Shown in pieces: positions 52,630 through 61,229 of a stretch of DNA of 64,000 nt. Made by a program: the position numbers and the translations under genes. The notes below the pieces were generated by a model. It was given only the letters and a program-made list of their open reading frames with translations, did no database searches and was not told the DNA's origin. Each line of letters begins with the position of its first letter. Positions within the stretch are counted from its first letter, which is position 1. The stretch is from Castellaniella sp047971665. Lineage in GTDB: Bacteria > Pseudomonadota > Gammaproteobacteria > Burkholderiales > Burkholderiaceae_B. Location of the stretch: assembly GCF_047971665.1 (NCBI RefSeq), contig NZ_JBKEAA010000017.1:56620-120619 (forward strand), given 5' to 3'.

Positions 52630-53823
52630 TCACGACGAGGTCACTTGGCGCATCACATCCGGATGATCCAGCACCGCATCAGACAGGGCCAGACCCAGAC
52701 CCGGTTCCGTCAGGGGATGGATCTGGCCGTTTTCGATGCGGGGCATGACCGTCACCAGATCCCGGTACCAGGAACTGCAATAGGCGCGGACGGACTCCTG
52801 GAAAACGGCATTGGGCAGATTCAGCGACAGATGGATCGCGGCGGCGAAAGTCACCGGCCCCGTGCAATCATGCGGCGCGACCGGACGCTGGAAGGCTTCG
52901 GCCAACGTGCCGATCTTTTTGGCCTCGGACAGCCCCCCGCACCAGGACACATCGAGCATGACATAGTCCGTGGCGTCCGCCTGGAGGATATCCAGGAACT
53001 GCGAGCGCGTCGCCAGCGTCTCGCTGGCGCAGACCGGAATGCCCGCATGCGCCCGATAAGAGGCCAGCGCCTGCGTATTGAGCATCTTGATCGGGTCTTC
53101 CGCCCAGAACGGATTGAACGGCTGCAACGCGCGGGCGATCTTCAGGGCGGCCGGCAGATCCCACATCGAATGCAGTTCGACCATGACCTCCATGGCATCG
53201 CCCACCGCGTCCCGGATCTGCCGGAAAGGCGTCAGCGCGCGATCCACATCGCTGGCGTGGATGAAGTGCCCGCCCGACTGAACCGCATAGGGATCGAAGG
53301 GCCAGATCTTCATGGCCGTGATGCCCTCGTCCAGCAGGCTGCGCGCCAGTGCGCCCGCATCCCGGCTGAAGGCGATCTGATCGTCGTAAGGCCCCTCGGG
53401 ATGATCGGACGTCTGGATGTAGCGGCGCGCCCCGGTCTTGTTGTACATGTAGCCGGCGCAGGTGTTGTAGGTGCGGATGGTCGGGCGCGACAGCCCGCCC
53501 AGCATCTGGTGAATGGGCTGTCCCGCGGACTGACCGAAGATATCCCATAACGCCACATCCACCGCCGACGCGGCGCGGATCTCCACACCCGAAGACCGGA
53601 ACCCGTTGTACGGCAACAGCAACAGGTTCGAAATCCGGTCGATCTGGCGCGGATCCTGTCCCAGAATCTGCGGCGCGACGTCGTGATGCAGATAGGCGGC
53701 GACCGCGCTCGTCCCCCGGAAGACCTCTCCCAGTCCGATGAGCCCCTCGTCGGTATGCAACCGGACCCACATGATGTTGTCCAGATGAGGCAGCTGCAGA
53801 GTTTCGATGGAAGTGATCTTCAT
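52630..53823 (-). CDS. Unassigned enolase-superfamily (mandelate racemase/muconate lactonizing-like) enzyme
   Basis: A 397-residue protein. The N-terminal capping domain (RLHTDEGLIGLGEVFRGTSA) and barrel are clear, but the active-site residues differ from the neighbouring enzymes: MKIWPFD replaces KxK, VELHSMWD replaces DxNxxW, followed by FWAEDPIK, ASETLATR and VAPHDCTGP (catalytic histidine). This set resembles cycloisomerase or sugar-acid dehydratase subgroups, so an aldarolactone cycloisomerase role is possible. It is the last gene of a minus-strand unit with a Tat-exported binding protein and a DapA-like lyase. Confidence 0.85.
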   Translation of the reverse strand: MKITSIETLQLPHLDNIMWVRLHTDEGLIGLGEVFRGTSAVAAYLHHDVAPQILGQDPRQIDRISNLLLLPYNGFRSSGVEIRAASAVDVALWDIFGQSAGQPIHQMLGGLSRPTIRTYNTCAGYMYNKTGARRYIQTSDHPEGPYDDQIAFSRDAGALARSLLDEGITAMKIWPFDPYAVQSGGHFIHASDVDRALTPFRQIRDAVGDAMEVMVELHSMWDLPAALKIARALQPFNPFWAEDPIKMLNTQALASYRAHAGIPVCASETLATRSQFLDILQADATDYVMLDVSWCGGLSEAKKIGTLAEAFQRPVAPHDCTGPVTFAAAIHLSLNLPNAVFQESVRAYCSSWYRDLVTVMPRIENGQIHPLTEPGLGLALSDAVLDHPDVMRQVTSS

Positions 53824-53878
53824 GATTCGAGGCGAAAGCTTTCAGGAACCGGCGGGGGACGGGCAACCAGCATGCCCG

Positions 53879-55057
53879 CTATTTGGAGGCCGCGATCTCC
53901 TGATCCCAGCGATGGAAGGCCGCGACCAGCGGACGGGGATCGAGCGGCAGTTCGATCGGATAGTCGGCGATCCACGACGCATATTCGGGTCGGCCGAATT
54001 TCTTGATGATGTCCTGGCTTTGCTGCGGCGCCATGGACAGCGGCACATCCTTGACGGCGGGACCGGGATAGAAATAGCCGGCATCGTAGGTGTAGGCCTG
54101 CTGCTTGGGCTGCAGCGCAAACTTGATGAATTCCAGCAGCACCGCGACTCTTTCCGGGGAGACGCCCTTGGGAATGGCGAAATAATGCGCGTCGCAGACC
54201 CAGTGGAAATCCTTGAACCGTCCGACCTGCGCCTTGGCGGGCACGACGCCCAGCGCGCGGGGATTGATGTCCCAGCCCGTCGTCGTCACCGTCATGGCGC
54301 GCGCGCCCGAGCCCAGTTCCCGCATGACCGCCGATGTGCCCGAGGGATAGTATTCAATGTACTGATTCAGTTCCTTCAGGTAGGCCCAGGTCTTGTCCCA
54401 GCCCTTGACAGGATCCCGCGGATCGCGATCCCCGAGCAGGTACGGCAGCCCCATCAGAAAGGTCCGGCCGGGGCCGGAATTGGCGGGGCGCGCGTAGATG
54501 AATTTCCCCGGATTCTGCTTGGCCCAGGCCAGGAGTTCCTCGGGCGTCTGGGGCACCTCGGACACCATGTCCGGCATGTACTCGAGCAACGGCCCGGACG
54601 GATAGTAGGTCACGGTGACCCCCCGGCCCTGCGTCAGCGCCTGCATCCGCCAGGCGGGCGGCTGGTACAGGTTTTGCAGATCGGGCAGCCCATGATCGGG
54701 CATCGACATGATGTCGAGCCAGAGATCGGACTGCAATCCCTCGGACATCGCATCGGGGCCGATGATGGCCATGTCGATATCGACACGCTTGGCCCGCTGC
54801 TGAGCCTGAATCTTGGTGGGCAGTTGCGGAGCCGGCGCATTGCTGTAGACGAACCGGGACACGAGGCTCGGGTTCTGCGCGGCGAATTCGTCGAAAATCG
54901 GCCGCGTCAGGGCCAGATTGCCGGCCGCATCGACGATATTCAGCGCCAGCGGCGCCATCTCGGCCTGTGCCTTGGGGCTATGCGCGCCAAGCACACCGGC
55001 GCCGACCAGGGCGCCGGCGCCGGCCAGAAAGCCGCGGCGGGAAAAGTGTTGGGTCAT
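53879..55057 (-). CDS. Tat-exported extracellular solute-binding protein (family 1)
   Basis: A 392-residue binding protein of the spermidine/putrescine-iron type. The N-terminus has a twin-arginine signal (FSRRGFLAGAGALVG). The mature part starts LALNIVDAAGNLALT and is clearly paralogous to the Sec-exported protein at 57116-58294; shared blocks include YARPANSGPGRTFLMGLPYL and TGWDINPRALG. It has no adjacent ATPase or permease of its own, so it probably feeds the transporter at 58369-61192. Confidence 0.9.
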   Translation of the reverse strand: MTQHFSRRGFLAGAGALVGAGVLGAHSPKAQAEMAPLALNIVDAAGNLALTRPIFDEFAAQNPSLVSRFVYSNAPAPQLPTKIQAQQRAKRVDIDMAIIGPDAMSEGLQSDLWLDIMSMPDHGLPDLQNLYQPPAWRMQALTQGRGVTVTYYPSGPLLEYMPDMVSEVPQTPEELLAWAKQNPGKFIYARPANSGPGRTFLMGLPYLLGDRDPRDPVKGWDKTWAYLKELNQYIEYYPSGTSAVMRELGSGARAMTVTTTGWDINPRALGVVPAKAQVGRFKDFHWVCDAHYFAIPKGVSPERVAVLLEFIKFALQPKQQAYTYDAGYFYPGPAVKDVPLSMAPQQSQDIIKKFGRPEYASWIADYPIELPLDPRPLVAAFHRWDQEIAASK

Positions 55058-55101
55058 GGCTGTCTCCTCGAGTCATTTCTAATGAAAGTGATTACCGCTG
55101 A

Positions 55102-56013
55102 TCAGGCCGCGGACGCCTGTTTCCAGGAATTCAGGATTTGATGCAATGCCTGGCGGTCCTGCCCCGAAAGCGCCGGCAGACCAGGCAGCCGCACCTGGCC
55201 GACCGGCAGCCCTTGCAATTGCAGGGCCTCTTTGACGACCGTCACGTTGGCCCCGTCGCGGAACTGGGTCCGCATGTCCTCGAACGGCGCGATCAGGTTC
55301 ACCAGGTCGCGGGCGCGCGCGTAATCGCCGGCCTCCAGGGCCTGCCAGGTGGCGAGCGACAATTCGGGGGCCACATTGACCAGGCCCGACGTAAAGCCGG
55401 CGCCGCCCAGCGCATAGAAAGGCAAGGCCCAGCGCTCGGCCAGCCCGCAGATCCAGGTCGCGTTCAGTCCCTGCGTCGCCCGGATGCAGTCGCCGAAGAG
55501 CATCAGATCCTTGGATGCGAATTTCACCCCCGCGATCGCCGGATGCGTCGCCAGACGCACCAGTCCGGCCAGGGGAATGTCGTCCGCGCGCACGTAGGCG
55601 ACCACGGGCAGGTCGACGGCATCGGCGATGTGCAGGAAATAGTCGATCTGCGCCATCGGCGCGGCAAATGGATCACGCGGCTGATGCACCATGACGCCAT
55701 CGACACCTTCGCGCTTTGCCGCCCTGGCCGTGGCGATGGCCTCTTTCAGGGAACGGCCCACGGCGGCTGTCACGGCGGCGCCACCGGCGGCCGCCGTGAC
55801 AGCGATGACATGCAGCTGACGGATCTCGGCATCGGTCAGGCTGAAAAACTCACCCGTATTGCCGCCCGCCACGATATTGTGCACGCCCGCCCTGGCGATA
55901 CGCTGCACGATCCGTCCCGTGAGCGCCGCATCGATTTCCCCGTCGTCCTTGTAGGCCGTGGCATGTACGCCGGATACGCCGCGAAGGGCCTTGCAATACT
56001 GCTCGTCAGTCAT
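55102..56013 (-). CDS. DapA-like (DHDPS-family) aldolase/dehydratase
   Basis: A 303-residue class I lyase. The Schiff-base lysine lies in IAGVKFASKD and the catalytic tyrosine in PVVAYVRADD; NTGEFFSLTDAEIRQLH is the family's substrate-carboxylate loop. It is distinct from the KdgD at 42887. The start overlaps the upstream regulator stop in ATGA form. The substrate is probably a 2-keto-3-deoxy sugar acid; exact chemistry cannot be read from the sequence. Confidence 0.88.
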   Translation of the reverse strand: MTDEQYCKALRGVSGVHATAYKDDGEIDAALTGRIVQRIARAGVHNIVAGGNTGEFFSLTDAEIRQLHVIAVTAAAGGAAVTAAVGRSLKEAIATARAAKREGVDGVMVHQPRDPFAAPMAQIDYFLHIADAVDLPVVAYVRADDIPLAGLVRLATHPAIAGVKFASKDLMLFGDCIRATQGLNATWICGLAERWALPFYALGGAGFTSGLVNVAPELSLATWQALEAGDYARARDLVNLIAPFEDMRTQFRDGANVTVVKEALQLQGLPVGQVRLPGLPALSGQDRQALHQILNSWKQASAA

Positions 56014-56735
56014 GTGTGTGCTCCATCGGTTGTCTGGACGGCGTGAAACAGCAATTCGACATGCGCCTGGCCGGCAGCCGTGATGTGGCGGCGCATCAGG
56101 GATTCCGCCCGCGCCACATCGCGGCGGACAATCGCCTGATAGATCGCCGTGTGTTCATTCAGCGACTCGGCGCGGACCTGTCTGTCCGACAGCACCGCGA
56201 CCCGCGTGCCAAGACTGAAGGCATGCAGGGAATTGACCAGGCCATGCAGATACGTGCTTCCCGACGCCGCGCGGACGGTCTCGTGAAAGGCGCTGTTGAG
56301 CGTCACCAGATGATCGACGTCATCCTCCGCGAGGGCAGCTTTCATCTCCGCGAGCAGCGCTTGCAGGCGGACCAGGTCTTGTGCGCTGGCATGCCGCGCC
56401 GCCATTCCGGCCACCAGGCTTTCCAGGACGGCGCGCGCGAGGGTCATTTCTTCGGCCTGCCGCGCCGCAAAGGTCACAAAACTGCCGCGCCGCGGCTCGG
56501 TGCGCACCAGCCCCTCGGCCTCCAGGCGCCGCAGGCCCTCTTTGACCGGACTGGTGCTGACCCCCATTTCCTCGGCCAGCTTGCGCTCGTTGAGCCGCTC
56601 GCCCGTCTTGTAATACCCGGAGACGATGGCCAGACGCAGTCTTTCATGGACTTCATCGCGCAGGCTGGTCGTCTGGATGGGCGCCAGCGCGAATGACAGC
56701 GCTCCCTTGACCGGATCGTCGTGGTGATGGATCAC
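56010..56735 (-). CDS. GntR-family FCD-domain regulator
   Basis: A 241-residue regulator: winged helix at about 25-90 (GERLNERKLAEEMGVSTSPVKEGLRRLEAEGLV) and an FCD domain with histidines in LNSAFHETV, EHTAIYQAI and RRHI. It heads the minus-strand unit with the DapA-like lyase, Tat binding protein and enolase-superfamily enzyme. A perfect palindrome lies 23 bp upstream of its start, consistent with autoregulation. Confidence 0.92.
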   Translation of the reverse strand: MIHHHDDPVKGALSFALAPIQTTSLRDEVHERLRLAIVSGYYKTGERLNERKLAEEMGVSTSPVKEGLRRLEAEGLVRTEPRRGSFVTFAARQAEEMTLARAVLESLVAGMAARHASAQDLVRLQALLAEMKAALAEDDVDHLVTLNSAFHETVRAASGSTYLHGLVNSLHAFSLGTRVAVLSDRQVRAESLNEHTAIYQAIVRRDVARAESLMRRHITAAGQAHVELLFHAVQTTDGAHT

Positions 56736-56757
56736 TTGGGTTGACCTCAGTATATTT

Positions 56758-56774
56758 TGATATATGATATATCA
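56758..56774. promoter_or_regulatory. Palindromic operator TGATATA-TGA-TATATCA
   Basis: Perfect 7-bp arms around TGA, directly upstream of the FCD regulator gene. It differs from the shared motif, so it is probably the regulator's own site. Confidence 0.6.
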
Positions 56775-56829
56775 GATATCAGTAGTTTTCTACTTGTCGG
56801 TAAGCAGATGGATCATTTTTAATTGTGAT

Positions 56830-57025
56830 GTCATACAACAAAAATGACACCCTGAACGACGTAAACCACAGGCCTAGGGAATATACCTAGAATCTGTAGG
56901 CATATGAAAAAATATATTAATAATCATGTGTTTATGTGATCCATACCAGCCACGCCCCAGATCGCGAAACTCCTCCCGGCAAAAATCCTCTGGTTCGAAT
57001 CAGCTCCAAGTTATATGATGACTTA
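56830..57025. promoter_or_regulatory. Three-block promoter, second copy
   Basis: GTCATACAACA (56830-56840), CTAGGGAATATACCTA (56874-56889) and TTATATGATGACTTA (57011-57025). Block 1 to 2 is 44 bp here and 46 bp in the other copy; block 2 to 3 is 137 bp in both. It lies upstream of the binding-protein gene at 57116; the spacing to the left-hand unit also allows divergent control. Confidence 0.7.
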
Positions 57026-57115
57026 TGAGGAAGGATGCGCTCTGAACGACGGCCACCCACCGACTTTCCTGAACCCGCCTCCTTCCGCGCCCAGGACAAC
57101 AGACAAGGAGACACC

Positions 57116-58294
57116 ATGACAGGAACCCAACACACATTCAAAGGCAAAGGTGTGCGCATGCATGCCCTGGCAGGCGCGTTGATGCTGGCCTGCGCCGCCG
57201 TCGCGGCCCAGGCCGCCCCCGTAGCATTGAACATCGTCGACGTTGCCGGCAATCTGGCCGTCACCCAGAAAGCGCTCGAATCCTTCCGCGACCAGAATCC
57301 GGACCTGGTGTCCAGCATGACCTTCACCAACGCGCCGGCGCCGCAGATCCCCGGCAAGATCAAGGCCATGCAAAACGCCAAGCGCGCCGACATCGATCTG
57401 GTGCTGACCGGCACCGATGCACTGGCCGCAGGCATCGAACAGGACCTGTGGGTCAAGCTGCTGCCCGACCATCAGGACAAATTCAAGGACATCCTGTCGC
57501 AATACACAACCAATGCCGCCCGCATGCAGGACCTGGCCAAGGGCTACGGCCTGGAAGTCAGCTTCATGCAATCCGGCCCGCTGCTGGAATACAACCCGGA
57601 CAAGGTTCAGAACCCGCCCAAGACCCCGGCCGAACTGCTCGCCTGGTGCAAGGCCAATCCCGGCCAGTTCCTCTACGCCCGCCCCGCCAACTCCGGCCCG
57701 GGCCGCACTTTCCTGATGGGCCTGCCCTATCTGCTGGGCGACAAGGACCCCTATGATCCGATCAATGGCTGGGACAAGACCTGGCAATTCCTGAAAGAGC
57801 TCAACGACTGTGTCCCCTACTATCCGGGCGGCACGTCGGCCATCATGAAGGAACTGGGCCAGGGCAGCCGCACCATGACAGTGACCGTGACGGGCTGGGA
57901 CATCAACCCGCGCGCTCTGGGCATCGTACCGGCCAACTTCAAGATCCAGGCCTTCGACAATTTCACCTGGGTCAACGACGCCCACTACATGGTCATTCCC
58001 AGAGGCGTGTCCGAGGAAAAACAGGCCGTCCTGTTCAAGCTGATGCAATTCATCATGCAACCCAAGCAGCAGGCCATGACCTATGACACGGGCTACTTCT
58101 ATCCGGGTCCGGCCATCCGCGACGTGCCGTTGTCGGCCGCACCCAAGGAAAGCCAGGAAGTCATCGAAAAATACGGTCGCCCGGAATACGAGCAACTGAC
58201 GGCCAGCCGTCCCAGCGCCGTACCGCTGGACGCCAAGGCCATGGTCGCGGCCTTCCACAAATGGGACACCGACATCGGCGCCCTGAAGAAATAA
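57116..58294 (+). CDS. Extracellular solute-binding protein (family 1), Sec-exported
   Basis: A 392-residue binding protein. ATG 57116 follows AAGGAG; residues 15-34 form a Sec signal (MHALAGALMLACAAVAAQAA). The mature part begins VALNIVDVAGNLAVT, parallel to the Tat paralogue at 53879. It is the first gene of an ABC operon with ATPase and two permeases. The downstream enzymes (epimerase, dioxovalerate dehydrogenase, gudD) suggest a sugar acid ligand. Confidence 0.92.
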   Translation: MTGTQHTFKGKGVRMHALAGALMLACAAVAAQAAPVALNIVDVAGNLAVTQKALESFRDQNPDLVSSMTFTNAPAPQIPGKIKAMQNAKRADIDLVLTGTDALAAGIEQDLWVKLLPDHQDKFKDILSQYTTNAARMQDLAKGYGLEVSFMQSGPLLEYNPDKVQNPPKTPAELLAWCKANPGQFLYARPANSGPGRTFLMGLPYLLGDKDPYDPINGWDKTWQFLKELNDCVPYYPGGTSAIMKELGQGSRTMTVTVTGWDINPRALGIVPANFKIQAFDNFTWVNDAHYMVIPRGVSEEKQAVLFKLMQFIMQPKQQAMTYDTGYFYPGPAIRDVPLSAAPKESQEVIEKYGRPEYEQLTASRPSAVPLDAKAMVAAFHKWDTDIGALKK

Positions 58295-58313
58295 CCGCAC
58301 GCTCCTCCATGAC

Positions 58314-58343
58314 CCGCCCGCCTGCCCTCCGGGGCGCGGGCGG
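58314..58343. repeat. Hairpin between binding-protein and ATPase genes
   Basis: CCGCCCG (58314-58320) pairs with CGGGCGG (58337-58343) across 16 bases. It is in the same position relative to a binding-protein gene as the hairpins at 29822 and 50535 and may favour binding-protein expression. Confidence 0.4.
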
Positions 58344-58368
58344 CCGGTTTCTTCCTGGATTTTGGACT

Positions 58369-59448
58369 ATGAACGATTCTTTCCAACAGCTGCGTCTCGA
58401 TGGCGTCGGGCGCCAATACCCCACCGCATCCGGAGGCATGGTCGCTGCCCTGAAAGATCTCAGCCTGGACATCCAGCGTGGCGAGTTCATCGCGCTGCTG
58501 GGGCCCTCGGGCTGCGGCAAATCCACCGCCCTGAACTGCCTGGCGGGTCTGGCCGACCTCAGCACCGGCAGCATCTGGCTGGACGATACGCGCATTGATG
58601 TGCTGCCGTCCGAACGGCGCGGCTTCGGCATGGTGTTTCAGAACTATGCGCTGTTTCCGCACATGAGCGTCCACGACAATGTCGGCTTCGGCCTGCGCAT
58701 GCGCGGCGTGTCGAAACAGGAAACCGACCAGCGGGTGAGGGATGCCCTGTCCCTGGTGCAACTGGAAGGCCACGAATCCAAACTGCCCGGCCAGCTTTCC
58801 GGCGGCCAGCAACAGCGCGTGGCCATCGCCCGCGCCATCGTCATCGAACCCCCGGTCATTCTGATGGACGAGCCCCTGTCCAATCTGGATGCCAAGCTGC
58901 GCGTCGAAATGCGCGCCGAAATCCGCCGCATCCACCGCCAGCTGGAACGCGCCACCATCTACGTCACCCACGATCAGGATGAGGCCCTGTCCATGGCCGA
59001 CCGCATCGTGGTCATGCGGGCCGGCAGCGTGCAGCAGGTCGGCACGCCACGCGAGGTCTATGGCCAGCCCCATAACCTGCACGTGGCCCGATTCATGGGC
59101 TATCGCAATGTGCTGGCCTTCCAGGTGGCGCGCCTCGAGGGCGAACAGATCACGGTCGATCAGCATCAGGTCCAGTTGCAGGGCCTGGCCATGTCGGTGC
59201 CCGCAGGCACTCGGACCGTGGCCGTGGCCATGCGGCCCGACGACTTCGATCTGGCCGGCGAGCGCACAACCAACACGCTGGAGGCCACCATCCAGCAGAT
59301 CGAATTCGGCGGCCGCAGCTCCCTGCTGGTCGTCAACAGCGCCATCGGCGAGCTTTTCGTGCGGGTCAGCGGCGACTTCAAGCCCGGCGACCCGGTGCGC
59401 CTGTACATCCCGGCCGATCGCGTCCTGGCCTACGCGGAGGACGTATGA
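58369..59448 (+). CDS. ABC transporter ATP-binding protein, MalK/PotA type with TOBE domain
   Basis: A 359-residue ATPase. Walker A GPSGCGKST, Q-loop VFQNYALFPHMSV, signature LSGGQQQRVAIARAI, Walker B VILMDEPLSNLD, switch VTHDQDEA. A TOBE/MOP-like C-terminal domain covers about 245-355. The ATG at 58369 is chosen since upstream codons overlap the intergenic hairpin. The stop overlaps the next permease in ATGA form. Confidence 0.94.
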   Translation: MNDSFQQLRLDGVGRQYPTASGGMVAALKDLSLDIQRGEFIALLGPSGCGKSTALNCLAGLADLSTGSIWLDDTRIDVLPSERRGFGMVFQNYALFPHMSVHDNVGFGLRMRGVSKQETDQRVRDALSLVQLEGHESKLPGQLSGGQQQRVAIARAIVIEPPVILMDEPLSNLDAKLRVEMRAEIRRIHRQLERATIYVTHDQDEALSMADRIVVMRAGSVQQVGTPREVYGQPHNLHVARFMGYRNVLAFQVARLEGEQITVDQHQVQLQGLAMSVPAGTRTVAVAMRPDDFDLAGERTTNTLEATIQQIEFGGRSSLLVVNSAIGELFVRVSGDFKPGDPVRLYIPADRVLAYAEDV

Positions 59449-60320
59449 GCACCCTCGACCTCTCCGTCGCGCCCAGAGGCGACCGCCGGGGCTGGCTGGT
59501 CGCCCCCGCCGTGGTCGTGCTGCTGGCGCTGTTCGTCTATCCCTTTCTCTACGGGGTGCTGATTTCCTTCCAGCCCCTGGAGGGCGGCAGCATCTGGTCC
59601 AATTACATCCATTTCTTCACGACATCGACGCAGTTCGGCACATTGTGGGCCACCTTCAAACTGGCCGCGCCCGCCACGCTGATCAATGTCGGCATGGCCG
59701 TGCCGGTGGCCTTTTCCTTGCGCCGCAACAGCCGCAGGCAGCGCATTGTCACCACCATCCTGGTGATCCCCATCACGCTGGGCACCGTGCTGATCGCCGA
59801 CGGGATGCTGACGTTCTACAGCCCGGTGGGCTGGTTCTCGCAATTCGTCCAGGGGCTGAACCTGTATTCCGAAGAAGTCCGGCTGACCCACAACTACTGG
59901 GGGGTGCTGATCTCCCTGGTGATCTCCGACTTCCCCTTCGTCTTCCTGTTGACCCTGTCCTATATCTCCGGGATCGATCCCACCCTGGCCAAGGCCGCCG
60001 GCACACTCGGCGCCAACACCTGGCAGCAATTCCGACTGATCTACCTGCCCCTGCTGGTGCCGGGGCTGAGCATGGCGGCCGCCTTGTCCTTCGTCCAGAC
60101 CTTCGCCGTGTTTCCGTCCGCCATCCTGCTCGGCGCCCCCGCGGGCCCGACCCGGGTGATCTCGATCGCGGCCTACGAGGCGGCCTTTGAACAGTACGAC
60201 TACGGCATGGCCTCGGCCATCGCCATCGTCATGGGGTTCGCGCAGTTGCTGATCGTCTGCGCAATCTTCGCATTCCGGCGGGCCTTTTACACGGGTCCGG
60301 CCACCAGCGGCAAGGGGTGA
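59445..60320 (+). CDS. ABC transporter permease (PotB-like)
   Basis: A 291-residue, six-TM permease. The EAA loop is KAAGTLGANTWQQFRLIYLPLLVPG near residues 184-208. It is coupled to the ATPase gene and shares a short overlap region with the second permease. Confidence 0.93.
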   Translation: MSTLDLSVAPRGDRRGWLVAPAVVVLLALFVYPFLYGVLISFQPLEGGSIWSNYIHFFTTSTQFGTLWATFKLAAPATLINVGMAVPVAFSLRRNSRRQRIVTTILVIPITLGTVLIADGMLTFYSPVGWFSQFVQGLNLYSEEVRLTHNYWGVLISLVISDFPFVFLLTLSYISGIDPTLAKAAGTLGANTWQQFRLIYLPLLVPGLSMAAALSFVQTFAVFPSAILLGAPAGPTRVISIAAYEAAFEQYDYGMASAIAIVMGFAQLLIVCAIFAFRRAFYTGPATSGKG

Positions 60321-60325
60321 CGCAC

Positions 60326-61192
60326 ATGCCATCGACCACATCCACGACCACAGGAAACCACCCTCGCTGGGGCAGACTCTGGCACGTCACCGTCTGGCTG
60401 ATCATGGGGTTCTTCCTGCTGAATGTCGTCTTCATGATCCTCACCGTCATGGTCAATTCCGTGGCGACCCGCTGGTTCGGCACGCTGCTGCCCGAAGGCC
60501 TCACCTTCAGCTGGTACGGACGCGCCTGGGCCGAATTCCAGTTGTCCCACATCCTGGTGGTGACACTGGAAGTCGTCGCCTCGGTCGTCATCCTGTCCAT
60601 CCTGCTGGGTGTGCCGGCGGCCTATGCGCTGGCCCGCGCCCGTTTCCCGGGCAAGCGGCTGGTGATGCTGCTGATCCTGATTCCCATGCTGGTGCCGCCC
60701 GTCACCTACGGCATTCCCATGGCGACGGCCATGTACCAGATCGGCGTGGGCGGCACTCTGGCCGGCGTCATCCTGTCCAATCTGGTTCCGGCCCTGCCCT
60801 TCGTGATCCTGGTGATGACGCCCTTCATCGAGCAGATCGATCCCGGTCTGGAATCGGCCGCCCGCATCTTCGGCGCCAACACCTTCCAGTATTTCCGTCA
60901 TGTGCTCGCGCCGCTGCTGGTGCCGGGCATGCTGGCCGCCGGTCTGCTGGTGCTGGTGCGCACCATCAGCCTGTTCGAGCTCACCTTTTTCACCGCCGGG
61001 CCGGATTCCCAGACCCTGGTGGTGGCGCTGTATTACGCGGTGTTCTCGACCGGCGTGCGCGCGCCCCAGGCCATCGACGCCATGGCCATGATCTACATGG
61101 CCATCACCATGATCTGGGTGCTGATCGCCCTGCGCTTCGTCAGCCCGACGCAACTGGTCAGCCGGGTCAAGGAAGCCCCGCGCGAGGCCTGA
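60326..61192 (+). CDS. ABC transporter permease (PotC-like)
   Basis: A 288-residue, six-TM permease. The EAA loop is SAARIFGANTFQYFRHVLAPLLVPG near residues 178-202. ATG 60326 is preferred because AAGGGG lies 8 bp upstream; GTG 60317, overlapping the previous stop, is an alternative that adds three residues. Confidence 0.92.
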   Translation: MPSTTSTTTGNHPRWGRLWHVTVWLIMGFFLLNVVFMILTVMVNSVATRWFGTLLPEGLTFSWYGRAWAEFQLSHILVVTLEVVASVVILSILLGVPAAYALARARFPGKRLVMLLILIPMLVPPVTYGIPMATAMYQIGVGGTLAGVILSNLVPALPFVILVMTPFIEQIDPGLESAARIFGANTFQYFRHVLAPLLVPGMLAAGLLVLVRTISLFELTFFTAGPDSQTLVVALYYAVFSTGVRAPQAIDAMAMIYMAITMIWVLIALRFVSPTQLVSRVKEAPREA

Positions 61193-61229
61193 GCCGGACG
61201 CAAATGAACGCTGATCGGAAAACATCCGC

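Larger units (their letters stand above)
56736..57115. other. Divergent promoter region between FCD regulator and ABC operon
   Basis: This 380-bp AT-rich stretch has no gene. From left to right it holds the autoregulatory palindrome at 56758, the GTCATACAACA operator at 56830, the CTAGG box at 56874 and the TTATATGATGACTTA operator at 57011, each listed separately. Promoters for both divergent units must lie here. Confidence 0.6.
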
